Notes: generated by a model not told the origin, from the letters alone. Shown: positions 44,657-53,617, counted from the stretch's first letter. The stretch: DNA of 53,754 nt from Synechococcus sp. CS-1329 (GCF_025128055.1 NZ_JAHLYS010000043.1:1-53754), one strand, 5' to 3'. Made by a program: numbers and translations.

Positions 44657-45163
44657 GGATTTCATCTCCAATATATCAACAACGGAAGCACTCACTCGCA
44701 CAGCGCAGAGACGTCTCTGTGAACCACAAAGTGGTCACCACTCAGACCATGTAGGTCAGTGGAGTTGCTTGTCTAAGCAAAACTTGAGCCAGTCAGATTT
44801 GCGCGACATCGAGCGGCGAAGCAGAAAAAACAAACGAAGGGCAAGCGCGCCATCAGTTTGAATAATCCGCCGAAGCGATGTGCAACCGATATCTGGATCT
44901 TATCACGAAGCTCACTCCTGTCAACATCTTGTTGCTGCATCTGCCACGGTTCGAGCCTCTTCATTCTGCGCAGATCCCTTGATCTCACTGACATCCGAGC
45001 GACTGAGGCCAATTCTTTGCCAACCAGGCATCAACTGACTGGTTCAGCGACTGTCTGAGCCTCTGAATCCCATCCTGAGGGACCCCTCAAAGGTGATCAT
45101 CGATCTGGCGAAGAAAACGCACGCCCACCACCCCACCCCCATCCGCTCCCCGGAGCTGGGATC
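44657..45163. other. 507-bp gap without a credible gene
   Basis: This stretch is AT-richer than the flanks. Short frames at 44773-45012 (minus) and 44858-45058 (plus) have no protein-like composition. It contains a 14-bp palindrome and tandem ACCAC/GTGGT half-sites (44706-44741) about 50 nt upstream of the coiled-coil gene. No RNA gene is recognised. Confidence 0.6.
44706..44741. promoter_or_regulatory. Palindrome cluster upstream of the coiled-coil gene
   Basis: CAGAGACGTCTCTG (44706-44719) is a perfect 14-bp palindrome. Then ACCAC (44723-44727), GTGGT (44731-44735) and ACCAC (44737-44741) form two alternative dyads. This density of dyads, 50 to 85 nt ahead of the ATG at 44656, suggests an operator. 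The binding protein is unknown. Confidence 0.45.
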
Positions 45164-46117
45164 ATGGGACGCAACCACGCTGGGGGGAGCCGGCCCATGG
45201 CAGCACCGTCGGGATCCGCGCAGCCCCTCGATCCAGCCGGCCGGGAGGCCAGCCGCTGGCAGCAGACCAGCCTGCTCAGCCTCGTGCCAGCCGCAGCTGA
45301 AGAGTGCCCAGCCCAAGCCGATCCGGCTGAGCCGGTGGCTCTGGCCCCCATGCCCCTGCGGACTCCTGTGCAGACTGCTCCAGCCCAGGCCGCCGTCTCC
45401 GAACCGGCCTGCCCCCAGCGGCTGCTGATTCTCGACACCGAGACCACCGGCCTGGATCCCGAGCGCGACCACTGCATCGAAGTGGGGGCGGTGCTGTTTC
45501 ATGTGGCCAGCCGCGCTGTGCTCAGCCAGCTGTCGCTGCTGCTGCCCTGCCAGAGCAACGCTGCCGAGGAGATCAACGGCATCGATGCCAGCGTGAGCCG
45601 ATTGGAGCAGCCCTGGCAGGCGGGGCTGCACTATTTCCAGGAGCTGGTGGCCAGCGCGGATGTGATCGTGGCCCACAACGTTGCCTTTGACCGGCCCTGG
45701 TTCGGCCGGGGTCCGCTGCCTGTGATCGAGAAACCCTGGCTCTGCAGCATGGAGGACCTGCGCTGGCCCAGCGAGCGCCGCCTCAAGGCCACCCCATCAG
45801 TGCGGGACCTGGCCCTGGCCTACGGCATCCCGGTCTGGGCCGCCCACCGGGCCCTCACCGACTGCATTTACCTGGCCCAGGTCTTTGAGCGCTGCGAAGC
45901 CCTGGACTCCCTGTTGCTGGCGGGACTGGAGCCGCGGCGGCTCTACCGGGCCGAGCTGCCCTACGACCAGCGCCACCGGGCCCGGGCTGCGGGATTCCGC
46001 TGGAACGAGCCGGTGGCCAAGGCCTGGAGCCGGCGCCTGAGCGAGCGGGAAGCGCGGGAGCTGGATTTCTGCGTGAAACCGGTGGAGCAGGAGCCAGACG
46101 CTCGAGAGGCCGCCTGA
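45164..46117 (+). CDS. DnaQ-like DEDDh 3'-5' exonuclease
   Basis: The 317-residue protein has a variable N-terminal part of about 85 residues, then an exonuclease domain with LILDTETTGLDP (Asp, Glu), EINGID, VIVAHNVAFDRPW and AAHRALTDC (His, Asp) supplying all DEDDh residues. A short basic C-terminal domain follows (LPYDQRHRARAAGFRWNEPVAKAWSRRLSEREARELDF). It may edit or degrade DNA or RNA ends. It is more likely a stand-alone paralogue than the replicative epsilon subunit. Start ATG 45164 has a GGAG-like element 12 nt upstream. Confidence 0.88.
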   Translation: MGRNHAGGSRPMAAPSGSAQPLDPAGREASRWQQTSLLSLVPAAAEECPAQADPAEPVALAPMPLRTPVQTAPAQAAVSEPACPQRLLILDTETTGLDPERDHCIEVGAVLFHVASRAVLSQLSLLLPCQSNAAEEINGIDASVSRLEQPWQAGLHYFQELVASADVIVAHNVAFDRPWFGRGPLPVIEKPWLCSMEDLRWPSERRLKATPSVRDLALAYGIPVWAAHRALTDCIYLAQVFERCEALDSLLLAGLEPRRLYRAELPYDQRHRARAAGFRWNEPVAKAWSRRLSEREARELDFCVKPVEQEPDAREAA

Positions 46118-46228
46118 GGCCCGTCAGGGCTCGATTGCATCCATTCACGACTTGATTGTTGAGACGGGCTGTCAAGTGCGGCCTCCAGACACAAGCTGTG
46201 GTCAATAGCGCAAGTTTTGAGGTCAGCC

Positions 46229-46486
46229 ATGGCGATGGAGCAGCGGGCAGAACAGGCCCCGCCCCAGAGGCGCCGCCATCAGCAGCAGTTGCGTCGCTGG
46301 CAGAAAGCACGCACCTGGGCACGCCTGATCCGCGAAGCGGAGGCGCTCTGGCGGGTGAACGTGCGCGATCTGCGCCGGCTGGGAGCCCTTGAGCTCGACC
46401 AGTTGCTGCAGGAGGTCCCCCCCTCGATCCGCCCTCGGGTGAACCGCTGGCTGGCGGGGTACGGAGCGCTCACCAGGTTGGCCTGA
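46229..46486 (+). CDS. Basic helical small protein, 85 aa
   Basis: From ATG 46229 (MAMEQRAEQAPPQRRRHQQQ) the protein has 85 residues with many Arg/Gln. A helical part WARLIREAEALWRVNVRDLRRLGALELDQLLQEVP and a GALTRLA end follow. A start at 46217 (TTG) is an alternative. It ends 2 nt before the Na/Pi cotransporter gene, implying coupling. Function unknown. Confidence 0.7.
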   Translation: MAMEQRAEQAPPQRRRHQQQLRRWQKARTWARLIREAEALWRVNVRDLRRLGALELDQLLQEVPPSIRPRVNRWLAGYGALTRLA

Positions 46487-46488
46487 GC

Positions 46489-48117
46489 ATGGGTGGCGGT
46501 GCCGCCATCAGCGCCCTCGGGGGGCTCGGTCTGTTCCTGATGGGCATGACCGTGATGAGCGAAGCCCTGCGTGAGCTGGCCGGCAGCCGCCTGCGGGCCT
46601 GGTTGCTGCGCTTCACGCGCACCCCGTGGTCGGGCGCCCTGATCGGTGCCGCCACCACGGCGGCCCTGCAGTCGTCGTCGGCCACCACCGTGGCCACGGT
46701 GGGATTCGTTCAGGCCGGGCTGATCAGCTTCCCCAGCTCCCTGGGGATCATCTTCGGGGCGAACGTGGGCAGCACCGGCCTGGGCTGGCTGGTGGCGGTG
46801 CTGGGTCTGAAGCTGAACCTGGCTGCACTGATGCCGCCTCTGATCGCCGCCGGCACCTGCCTGCGGCTGCTGGGGCGCGGGCGGTGGGCCCAGGTCGGTT
46901 TCGCCCTGGCGGGCTTCGGCGTGCTGTTCCTCGGGATCAGCACCCTGCAGGAGGCCATGGCCGGCCATGGGCTGCTGCTGCAACCGCAGCGCTTCGATGG
47001 AGCCAGCGTGGGCGGACGCTTTCAGCTGCTGCTGCTGGGCCTGCTGACCACCGTGATCACCCAGTCGTCAGGGGCGGGGGTGGCCACAGCACTCACAGCA
47101 CTCACCGCCGGAGCGATCGATCTGAGCCAGGCCGCCGCCCTGGTGATCGGCATGGACGTGGGCACCACGATCACCGCCCAGATCGCGGCCTTCGGAGCCA
47201 ACCTCAGTGCCCGCCGCACCGCCGCGGCCCATCTGGTCTTCAACCTGGCCACGGCGGTGATGGCCTTCCTGCTGCTGCCGGCCTACCTGAGCCTGGGCCA
47301 GCGCTGGCTGGCGGGGCCGATCGCCGCGGATCCCGAATTCGCCCTCACCGCCTTCCACACCGGCTTCAACCTGCTGGGCGTGGCCCTGCTGCTGCCCTTC
47401 ACCCAGCCGTTCGCACGCCTGATCCAGACCCTCCTGCCCGCTCCGGAGGGGCGAGCGGCCGATGATCTCGATGAGCCCCCCAGCGCCGACACCCGCCGGG
47501 CCCTGGACCTGGCCCAGGCCGCCCAGCAGCGGGCACTGCTGGAGCTGATGCGTCATCTGCGCCAGTCCCTGGGCGCCAGCAGCGACCGGCACCGGGCAAT
47601 GGCGCTCGACGAGCTGGAGGCCGATCTGGTCCGGATCGAGCAGTTCCTCGATCAGATCCACCTGCGCCGGCTGGAGGAACCCGACGCCCAGCGGCTCCTG
47701 CACCTGCTGCACAGCCTCGACCACCTGCAACGCCTGCAGGAACGCTGTGAGGAGGAGCCGGAGCGGGCCAGCACCGTGCGCCAGAGCGGCGCCCTGCAGA
47801 AGGAACGCCACGAGCTGCTGGTAACCCTTGAGCAGCTGGGGCCGCTGGTGGAGACGCGGCAGTGGCAAGAGGTGGCCCGGTGCAGCTTGGCCACCAGCCA
47901 GAGCCTGCACCGGCGGGTGAAGCCCCTGCGCCAGGGGGTGATGGCGCAGGTGGCCAGCGGCGAGGTGGAGGTGGAGGAGGCCAGCCAGCGGCTGGAGGCG
48001 ATCCGCTGGCTGCGGCGGGTGAGCCAGCACCTGGGTCGCATCAGCAGCCATCTCGAAGCCGCGGCCAGGGGCGGCGCCTCCGGTGTTCCCCCACGCCCCG
48101 TGATGTCGCCCGCTTAG
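46489..48117 (+). CDS. Na/Pi cotransporter family protein with PhoU-like tail
   Basis: The 542-residue protein has two repeated transporter halves with the QSSSATT and TQSSGAG motifs of the PNaS family (about residues 62-70 and 192-200). About eight membrane spans lie between residues 5 and 310. A soluble helical tail (about 335-530) resembles PhoU (RRALDLAQAAQQRALLELMRHL ... VKPLRQGVMAQVASGEV). It probably imports phosphate with sodium, the tail sensing or regulating. Coupled to the small gene upstream. Confidence 0.9.
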   Translation: MGGGAAISALGGLGLFLMGMTVMSEALRELAGSRLRAWLLRFTRTPWSGALIGAATTAALQSSSATTVATVGFVQAGLISFPSSLGIIFGANVGSTGLGWLVAVLGLKLNLAALMPPLIAAGTCLRLLGRGRWAQVGFALAGFGVLFLGISTLQEAMAGHGLLLQPQRFDGASVGGRFQLLLLGLLTTVITQSSGAGVATALTALTAGAIDLSQAAALVIGMDVGTTITAQIAAFGANLSARRTAAAHLVFNLATAVMAFLLLPAYLSLGQRWLAGPIAADPEFALTAFHTGFNLLGVALLLPFTQPFARLIQTLLPAPEGRAADDLDEPPSADTRRALDLAQAAQQRALLELMRHLRQSLGASSDRHRAMALDELEADLVRIEQFLDQIHLRRLEEPDAQRLLHLLHSLDHLQRLQERCEEEPERASTVRQSGALQKERHELLVTLEQLGPLVETRQWQEVARCSLATSQSLHRRVKPLRQGVMAQVASGEVEVEEASQRLEAIRWLRRVSQHLGRISSHLEAAARGGASGVPPRPVMSPA

Positions 48118-48169
48118 CAGCGGGGTGGGGGCAGGTGGTCTCAACTGCAGTGCCCCTTCCACTGATGTC

Positions 48170-48322
48170 ATGACGGGCCTGCTCTGGGAACGCCGCGCAC
48201 AGATCGGCTGCTGCCTGCTGCTGCAGGGCACCCTGCTGGCCTCGGGCCTGGCCCTGGAGCACCTGCTTCAGCGCAGCACCCCCTCCCCAGGGGGTGCAAA
48301 GGTCGCCACACTCCGTGGATGA
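48170..48322 (+). CDS. 50-aa membrane mini-protein overlapping corA
   Basis: ATG at 48170 opens a 50-residue frame (MTGLLWERRAQIGCCLLLQG ... LALEHLLQRSTPSPGG) with one hydrophobic segment (about residues 11-27). Its TGA at 48320-48322 overlaps the corA ATG at 48319 (ATGA), typical of coupled genes. A longer frame from 48125 also exists. No family known; it could be a CorA regulator or a leader peptide. Confidence 0.5.
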   Translation: MTGLLWERRAQIGCCLLLQGTLLASGLALEHLLQRSTPSPGGAKVATLRG

Positions 48323-49422
48323 GACGAATTGATCCGGGCAGCCTTCGCTCCAGGCGACTGACGGAGAGGCCCGGCGATCTCCCCAGCCAGCTGTTCATCC
48401 ATGGGGGCAGGGCGCCGACGCGGCTCTCGGTGCTCTGTTTTCAGCCCTCGGGAATCGAGGAACTGGAGCTGGCGGGCGCCCGGGATCTTGAGCCACTGCT
48501 CAGTGGTGGGCTTCCGCTCTGGGTGCGCCTGCAGGGTCTGGCCGACACGACTCTGATCCGCACGGTGCTCGACACCCTCGGGGTTCCGGCCCACATGCAG
48601 GCTCCTCTGCTAGAGCATCCCCAGCGCCCCCGGGTTGATTCGATCGGTGATGCGGTGCTGACTGTGCTGCACCGCCTCAGCTTCTCCGAAACACCCGACC
48701 GCCTGATCGCCGAGCAGGTGGGATTCCTGCTGATGCCCGACCTGCTGATCAGCCTCGAGGAGGTGCCCAGCGCCGGGTCTTTTCCGCAGCTCACCCAGTG
48801 GCTCTGGTGCCTGGATCCGGCCCCGACGCGGGACGATCTGGATGACATCCTCCACTTCCTGATCGACGAGCTGCTCGACGGTCTCTTTCCACTGCTGGAA
48901 CATCTGGCGGAGCTGCTGGAGCAGCTGGAGGAGGCGGCCCTGCTGCGGCCCAAACCTCGACTACTAAGCCGCACGTACCAGATCCGCAGCAGCCTGAGGG
49001 ACATCCGGGGCCAAGTGTGGCCGCTGCGCCATCAGCTGATGGTGCTGCTGCGCCAGACCCAACGGCTGCTAGGCCCCGACGCCCTGCATGGCTTCCAGGA
49101 CATGGAGCAGCGGGTGATCCTGATCTTTGAGGCCTGTGAACTCATCCGCCATCAGTGCGATTCAGTGACCGAGGCCTACATGGCCAGCATCAGCAACCGC
49201 ATGAACCAGGTGATGAAGACGCTCACGATCGTCTCTACCATCTTTGCGCCGCTCACCTTCATCGCCGGCATCTATGGCATGAATTTCTTGAACATGCCGG
49301 AACTGCACCTGAAGTATGGCTATGGCATCGTTCTGGTGTTCATGGTGCTGGTCGCCCTGGTTCAGAGTTACTGGCTGTGGCGCCGCGGCTGGTTCCAGGA
49401 CTGGACGGCGCCCCGGCACTGA
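48319..49422 (+). CDS. corA: CorA-type magnesium/cobalt transporter
   Basis: The 367-residue protein has a long soluble N-terminal domain, VTEAYMASISNRMNQVMKTLTIVSTIFAPLTFIAGIYGMNF with the GMN selectivity motif, and a second membrane helix (GIVLVFMVLVALVQSYWLWRRG). CorA pentamers admit Mg2+ (and Co2+) driven by membrane potential. The 3' end contains the complete core. The ATG overlaps the mini-ORF stop. N-terminal residues such as LFIHGGRAPTRL are less conserved. Confidence 0.94.
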   Translation: MRRIDPGSLRSRRLTERPGDLPSQLFIHGGRAPTRLSVLCFQPSGIEELELAGARDLEPLLSGGLPLWVRLQGLADTTLIRTVLDTLGVPAHMQAPLLEHPQRPRVDSIGDAVLTVLHRLSFSETPDRLIAEQVGFLLMPDLLISLEEVPSAGSFPQLTQWLWCLDPAPTRDDLDDILHFLIDELLDGLFPLLEHLAELLEQLEEAALLRPKPRLLSRTYQIRSSLRDIRGQVWPLRHQLMVLLRQTQRLLGPDALHGFQDMEQRVILIFEACELIRHQCDSVTEAYMASISNRMNQVMKTLTIVSTIFAPLTFIAGIYGMNFLNMPELHLKYGYGIVLVFMVLVALVQSYWLWRRGWFQDWTAPRH

Positions 49423-49541
49423 GGATCGCAAGGATCGCCCAGGTCAGTCTGCGACGGGCTGGTGTGATCGACTCGCCTGAGGGGGAAGTGGGCCAACAAA
49501 TGAGTTAGATTAAGCAGGTATTAACTGAGCACTCAGGAGCC

Positions 49542-49814
49542 ATGGCAGCAGACGATTCCATCCACCAGTTCGTGGAGTGCCTGCGCAGCGACGAAGATCT
49601 GCAACGCAGCATCAAATTGGCCACTAGTGCCGATGAGGTGGTTGAGGCGGCTGCCTCCAGGGGCATCGAGTTCTCGAGCGCTTCGCTGGTGAGGTGCTTC
49701 GCCCGCACTCTGATGGAAGGATCCGATGAGGCTGTGGTGAAGAAGTTCGACGAACTGGGCTGGGATGCCGGCGAAATCCTCTGGTTTCTCAAATCACTCG
49801 GATCAGGATCCTGA
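49542..49814 (+). CDS. Nif11-domain protein
   Basis: The 90-residue protein begins DSIHQFVECLRSDEDLQRSIKLATSADEVVEAAASRGIEFSSASL, a clear Nif11 pattern (FxxxxxxDxxLqxxL ... AxxxxVVxxAxxxGxxFS). It continues with a helical FARTLMEGSDEAVVKKFDELGWDAGEILWFLKSLGSGS. No Gly-Gly cleavage motif or Cys/Ser-rich core is present, so a RiPP precursor is unlikely; function unknown. AGGAG lies 5 nt before ATG, and TATTAA at 49519-49524 is -10-like. CTGAG-CA-CTCAG (49525-49536) abuts the ribosome-binding site. Confidence 0.82.
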   Translation: MAADDSIHQFVECLRSDEDLQRSIKLATSADEVVEAAASRGIEFSSASLVRCFARTLMEGSDEAVVKKFDELGWDAGEILWFLKSLGSGS

Positions 49815-49840
49815 CCTAGGCGTCGTCCTCAGCGCCGGCG

Positions 49841-52800
49841 TCAGTGTGCTCGGGCTGCGGCCCCAGGCTCGCTGACGCCTTCCCGCTGGTTGCTCCGGCG
49901 GATCCTTCGCGCCAACTCGCGAATCACCCCTCGGACGATCTCCGGTTGATCCGTCATCAGATCCAGCAGTGTTTCCTGCTCGATGCGGAACAGGCGGCTG
50001 GGCACAAGCGCGCTCACCGAGGCCGAGCGGGGCTCAGGATCCAGCGCCGCCAACTCGCCGACGATCTCCCGTTCGCCCAGCTCCACGATGGTCTGGTCGT
50101 CGATGTGAACGCGCATGCGTCCCTCCACGATCACGTACATCGCCGTGCCGATGTCGCCAAGGCTGAACAGGGTGTCCCCAGCCGCCAAGCACACCTCATC
50201 GATGGCCTGGGCCAGTTGCACGAGCACATCACTGGGCGTGGACGAGAAGATTCCTACCGACGTGAGCAGCAGCACCTTCTCGATCGTCAGAGATGTCTTG
50301 GTCATGACGGCAAAGCCTGAATTCGGGAGAAGGGATCGGGCGGTGTAGCGAGCGGTCTCCGCCACCACCGGATTGGCCGAAGTTTGCGCCACCGCGATGG
50401 CCTCTAGGACCCGATCATTGGAGTGGACCGCCTGCGGATGGAACGCCAGGCTGTAGAGGGCGCAGGTCAGCAACCAACCGTCGCCGGGGAGCCCATGGCC
50501 ACCTCCCATGATCGCCAGCAACCAGCCGCACGACTCCGGCGACACGGTGGGACGGTACTTCTCGTGCAGCAGGGCCAGGGCCTCCGCGGGTGAGTGCCGA
50601 TCCAGCAAGGGCATGGTGGGGTCCAGATGCTGTCGAGGGATCGTCGACTCCAGCAGTTCCAGGGCCAAGGCCTGCTCCCGCGTCGAGCCGGTCCAGTAGC
50701 GCAGTCTCACCTGGCGGAGGGCACGACCGGGATGCAGGAAGCTCAACAGCAGCAGCAACCTCTGGCGAACACGATCCAGCTCCTGGCCGAAGGCCGAGGA
50801 CAGCACTGGATGCAGCGGTCGCTCCTCGAGATCCGCCAGGGCCGCCAGCAACCAGGCGCCGAAGCGCACCTCCTCCTGCAGGCGACCCTCCACCAGCCGC
50901 CGCTCTGGCTGAGCGACCTGATAGCCCGAGGTGGCCAGGGCAGCCAGGGCCGCATGACGCAGCGCCGGATCCCGCTCCGCCATCCGTTGCACCAGCACCG
51001 ACCAGGCGCCGGGGTGGCGGAACCGCCCCAGCACCCCGAGGATCAGCTTCTCCGTCCCGCTTCCGGGGGGAAGGGTTTGGAGTTCCTCGATCAGCCGCGC
51101 TAACCCTTCCTCCCCGGCCGCCAGCAGGGCCCGGGTCGCGGCGCCACGGCATCCCGGATCGCCGAGCAGATCGATCACGTGGGGCAGCAGGCGGCGGTTG
51201 ATCAGCGTTGCCGCGGCCTCGAGCGCCGCCGTGCGCACCCTGCGGTCCGGATCGTTCAGCAGCGTGACCAGGGGGCGGTAGAGATTTCCGCCGCCCACGT
51301 CCGCCAGCACCCGCGCGGCCTGGACACGGCAGAGGGGATCGACGCTCTGCAGGAGGTCGTTGAGGGCTCGGGCCGCGAGCAGCAGCCCCTCCAGGCTTCC
51401 GTGTCGCAGCAGACCGACGATCATCCCCGTGCGCTCCGGAGCCGAACGGCCGGCCAGAATCGAGCCATAGACCTCGAGAATCCGCTCTTCGTCGTGGGCT
51501 GCCAGCACCCGCAGCGCCGCTCCGCGCACCTCGCCATCGGAATCCGAGTTGGCCAGACGCTCGATCAGCTCGATGGGGGCGTCATCGCTGGCTTCCTCCA
51601 GCCTCACAAGAACCGCATGGCGCACTTCCGCCGCCGGATGGAGCAGCAGGCTGTCGGCGCGCTCGATGATGAACTCCGGGTCCGAATGGCCCAGCTGCTC
51701 GATGGCCTGGAGCACCGAAGCAGCTGAGGGCCACTGGAGGGCCTTGATCAGCACATCCCGGCTGGCTGGCTCCTGGATCGACACCAAGCCCCCGGCCAGG
51801 CTGCGCCCCTGTAACGCCCCGGCCAGCACCAGCGGATACTGCTGGCGCAGCAGCTGGGCCAGCAGCAACCAGAGCAGCAGCAGGCCCAGCATCAGAGCTG
51901 GCAGAACCCCCAGCTGGTTCGGCCAGATCCGGCCGATGGCCAGCAGCAGCAAACCGGCCAGTCCAGCCCCCAGGGGACTGACGACCCCCTCCGCCAGGGT
52001 CTGGACCCGCACCCGTTGCAGCGCCCCGAGGGGTTGAAACAGCAGCAGGACTGCGGAGCGATCGATCGACAGGCGCAGGGAGCGATCGAAGAATTTCGTC
52101 CCCACGATCGCCGGGAACAGCAAGGCACCCGGAAGCGCCCCCAGGGCGGATCCGACAGCTACCAGTACTGCCGAGCCGAGGCTGGCCGGCAGGATCGTCA
52201 GGCCGCCCCCGAGGCCGAAGCGGGCGAGCCATGGAGCCGTGACTCCGCCGCGAAGCACCAGGGTGGCCACACCCGCGCAGGCGTAGAACACCCCGAGAAA
52301 GGCGGTGAGCTGATTGGCGCTGGTGAAGCGTGAGTGGGCCACCACGAGAAAGCTCTGATCCACGAGATAGCGCATCAGCACCGAGGCCAGAAAGAGGCCG
52401 AACACCAGCGGAACGAAGGGGCTCGGGGCCCGGGTCGCGGCGGATGGCAGGGGCGAATCCACCGAGGGGGTGGCGATGACGTCGGGCTCCGCCGATCGGG
52501 CCTGCCGCTGGATCCAGCCGAGAAGGGGGAGACAGAGGGCGCTGGCACCAGCGGCCAGCAGGATGATGTTGTCGCTGCCGATCCAGGACACCAGCAGCGG
52601 CAGGGTGAAGCCACCGACAACCAGGGCCACCACTTCCCCTGAGCCGATCAGGCCGTACAACCGTTTGGCCTGACGCACGTGGAGCAAGGAGGCCGCCAGG
52701 CCCCAGAACTCCAGATTGAGCAGGATCTCGGCCAGCCGGTACCAGACCAGCAGGGCAAAGGCCGCCGTGGCCTGATCCCCCCAGGCCAGAAGCCAGCGCA

Positions 52801-53098
52801 GCGCCAGCGGCACCAGGGTCACCACCAGAAGCTGCAGGCGCCAAGTACGGCGCTGGGAGAGCCGCCGCCCCAGACTCAGCACGGCGGCGCTGCTGAGCGG
52901 CCCGACCACCGCCACCGCCAAGTAGACGTAGGCGAGGCCGGAGGGGCCGACCGTGGAGACGAACAGGGCATTCGCCGCGGAGAGCGTGAAGATCAGCACC
53001 GCCCCCACCAGCAGGGAGTGCAGCAGAAGCCCAGCCACCAGGGCTCGCTCTCCCGGCCGCAGATCAAGCCTGGGCTGACCGTGATCCCGCGTCCCCAC
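49841..53098 (-). CDS. Nucleotide-transporter-like membrane protein fused to HEAT repeats and cNMP-binding domain
   Basis: The 1085-residue protein has three parts. Residues about 10-450 are a 10-12 span membrane domain like ADP/ATP translocases of the NTT family (LDLRPGERALVAGLLLHSLLVG, YVYLAVAVVGPL, FWGLAASLLHVRQAKRLYGLIGSGE, VGTKFFDRSLRLSIDR). Residues about 470-830 are HEAT-like repeats (PEFIIERADSLLLHPAAEVRHAVLVRLEEASDD and so on). Residues about 960-1075 are a cyclic-nucleotide-binding domain (GDTLFSLGDIGTAMYVIVEGRMRVH, GELAALDPEPRSASV with the phosphate-binding Glu/Arg). The start is GTG at 53098, or TTG at 53110; the longer frame to 53524 overlaps the zinc-finger gene in another phase and looks random. 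Transported substrate unknown. Confidence 0.88.
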   Translation of the reverse strand: MGTRDHGQPRLDLRPGERALVAGLLLHSLLVGAVLIFTLSAANALFVSTVGPSGLAYVYLAVAVVGPLSSAAVLSLGRRLSQRRTWRLQLLVVTLVPLALRWLLAWGDQATAAFALLVWYRLAEILLNLEFWGLAASLLHVRQAKRLYGLIGSGEVVALVVGGFTLPLLVSWIGSDNIILLAAGASALCLPLLGWIQRQARSAEPDVIATPSVDSPLPSAATRAPSPFVPLVFGLFLASVLMRYLVDQSFLVVAHSRFTSANQLTAFLGVFYACAGVATLVLRGGVTAPWLARFGLGGGLTILPASLGSAVLVAVGSALGALPGALLFPAIVGTKFFDRSLRLSIDRSAVLLLFQPLGALQRVRVQTLAEGVVSPLGAGLAGLLLLAIGRIWPNQLGVLPALMLGLLLLWLLLAQLLRQQYPLVLAGALQGRSLAGGLVSIQEPASRDVLIKALQWPSAASVLQAIEQLGHSDPEFIIERADSLLLHPAAEVRHAVLVRLEEASDDAPIELIERLANSDSDGEVRGAALRVLAAHDEERILEVYGSILAGRSAPERTGMIVGLLRHGSLEGLLLAARALNDLLQSVDPLCRVQAARVLADVGGGNLYRPLVTLLNDPDRRVRTAALEAAATLINRRLLPHVIDLLGDPGCRGAATRALLAAGEEGLARLIEELQTLPPGSGTEKLILGVLGRFRHPGAWSVLVQRMAERDPALRHAALAALATSGYQVAQPERRLVEGRLQEEVRFGAWLLAALADLEERPLHPVLSSAFGQELDRVRQRLLLLLSFLHPGRALRQVRLRYWTGSTREQALALELLESTIPRQHLDPTMPLLDRHSPAEALALLHEKYRPTVSPESCGWLLAIMGGGHGLPGDGWLLTCALYSLAFHPQAVHSNDRVLEAIAVAQTSANPVVAETARYTARSLLPNSGFAVMTKTSLTIEKVLLLTSVGIFSSTPSDVLVQLAQAIDEVCLAAGDTLFSLGDIGTAMYVIVEGRMRVHIDDQTIVELGEREIVGELAALDPEPRSASVSALVPSRLFRIEQETLLDLMTDQPEIVRGVIRELARRIRRSNQREGVSEPGAAARAH

Positions 53099-53123
53099 GA
53101 CCGACGTCAACAGCCGCCGGACC

Positions 53124-53540
53124 CTAGCACCGTCGCCGCTCCCGGCTGGCCCGCGCACGGCAGCGATTGGAGCAGTAGCGGGTATCCCTTCGCCTGGCCA
53201 GGAAGGACTGGCCGCAGCAGACGCAGGCCCGGGCCGACTGCCGCTGCCTTGGCTGGGATGGGAAGCCGCCCACCAGCAGCGACTCCAGCGATCGCACTCC
53301 CTCCGCCAGCACCAGATCAAGGCCATAGCCCTGCCGCAGCAGGCTTTCGCCGTCGGCATAGCCAAGGCCCTCGGCCAGTTCCGGCGCCTCCTGCAGGAAG
53401 CGCTGCAACATCCGCACCAGCGGGTAGCCCTCCCCCCAGAACCAGCGGCGCCGCTGACGCACCAGCTCAGCCCACTGCTCCGGCGGTTGATCACCCAGCC
53501 GGTCGTCGAAGGCGGGCTCGCCATTGCAGCCAGGATCCAT
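53124..53540 (-). CDS. Small protein with C-terminal treble-clef zinc finger
   Basis: From ATG at 53540 (MDPGCNGEPAFDDRL) the protein has 138 residues: helical LVRQRRRWFWGEGYPLVRMLQRFLQEAPELAEGL, then RACVCCGQSFLARRRDTRYCSNRCRARASRERR. The last part has CxxC ... CxxxC with Arg-rich surroundings, the type used by many DNA- or RNA-binding zinc fingers. It ends 25 nt before the GTG of the transporter-fusion gene and is probably cotranscribed with it. A TTG at 53549 is an alternative start. Not a transposase. Confidence 0.75.
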   Translation of the reverse strand: MDPGCNGEPAFDDRLGDQPPEQWAELVRQRRRWFWGEGYPLVRMLQRFLQEAPELAEGLGYADGESLLRQGYGLDLVLAEGVRSLESLLVGGFPSQPRQRQSARACVCCGQSFLARRRDTRYCSNRCRARASRERRRC

Positions 53541-53617
53541 TGGCCTCAACGTTCGAACGCCGTGGCAGGCAGCCTATGGGTTGTGGCGATCACAACCCAG
53601 CCCTAACCCCGCATTAA

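Noticed and set aside
44773-45058. Small frames in the 507-bp geneless gap
   Set aside because: Composition (Cys/Phe/Arg clusters, uneven hydrophobicity), no ribosome-binding site and no similarity; treated as non-coding.
49525-49536. CTGAG-CA-CTCAG dyad next to the Nif11 ribosome-binding site as an operator
   Set aside because: Only 5 bp per arm with a 2-nt centre; too short to claim more than chance.
53099-53524. Upstream 142 codons of the transporter-fusion frame
   Set aside because: Trp/Arg/Ser-rich random-looking product in the phase opposite to the better-supported zinc-finger gene.
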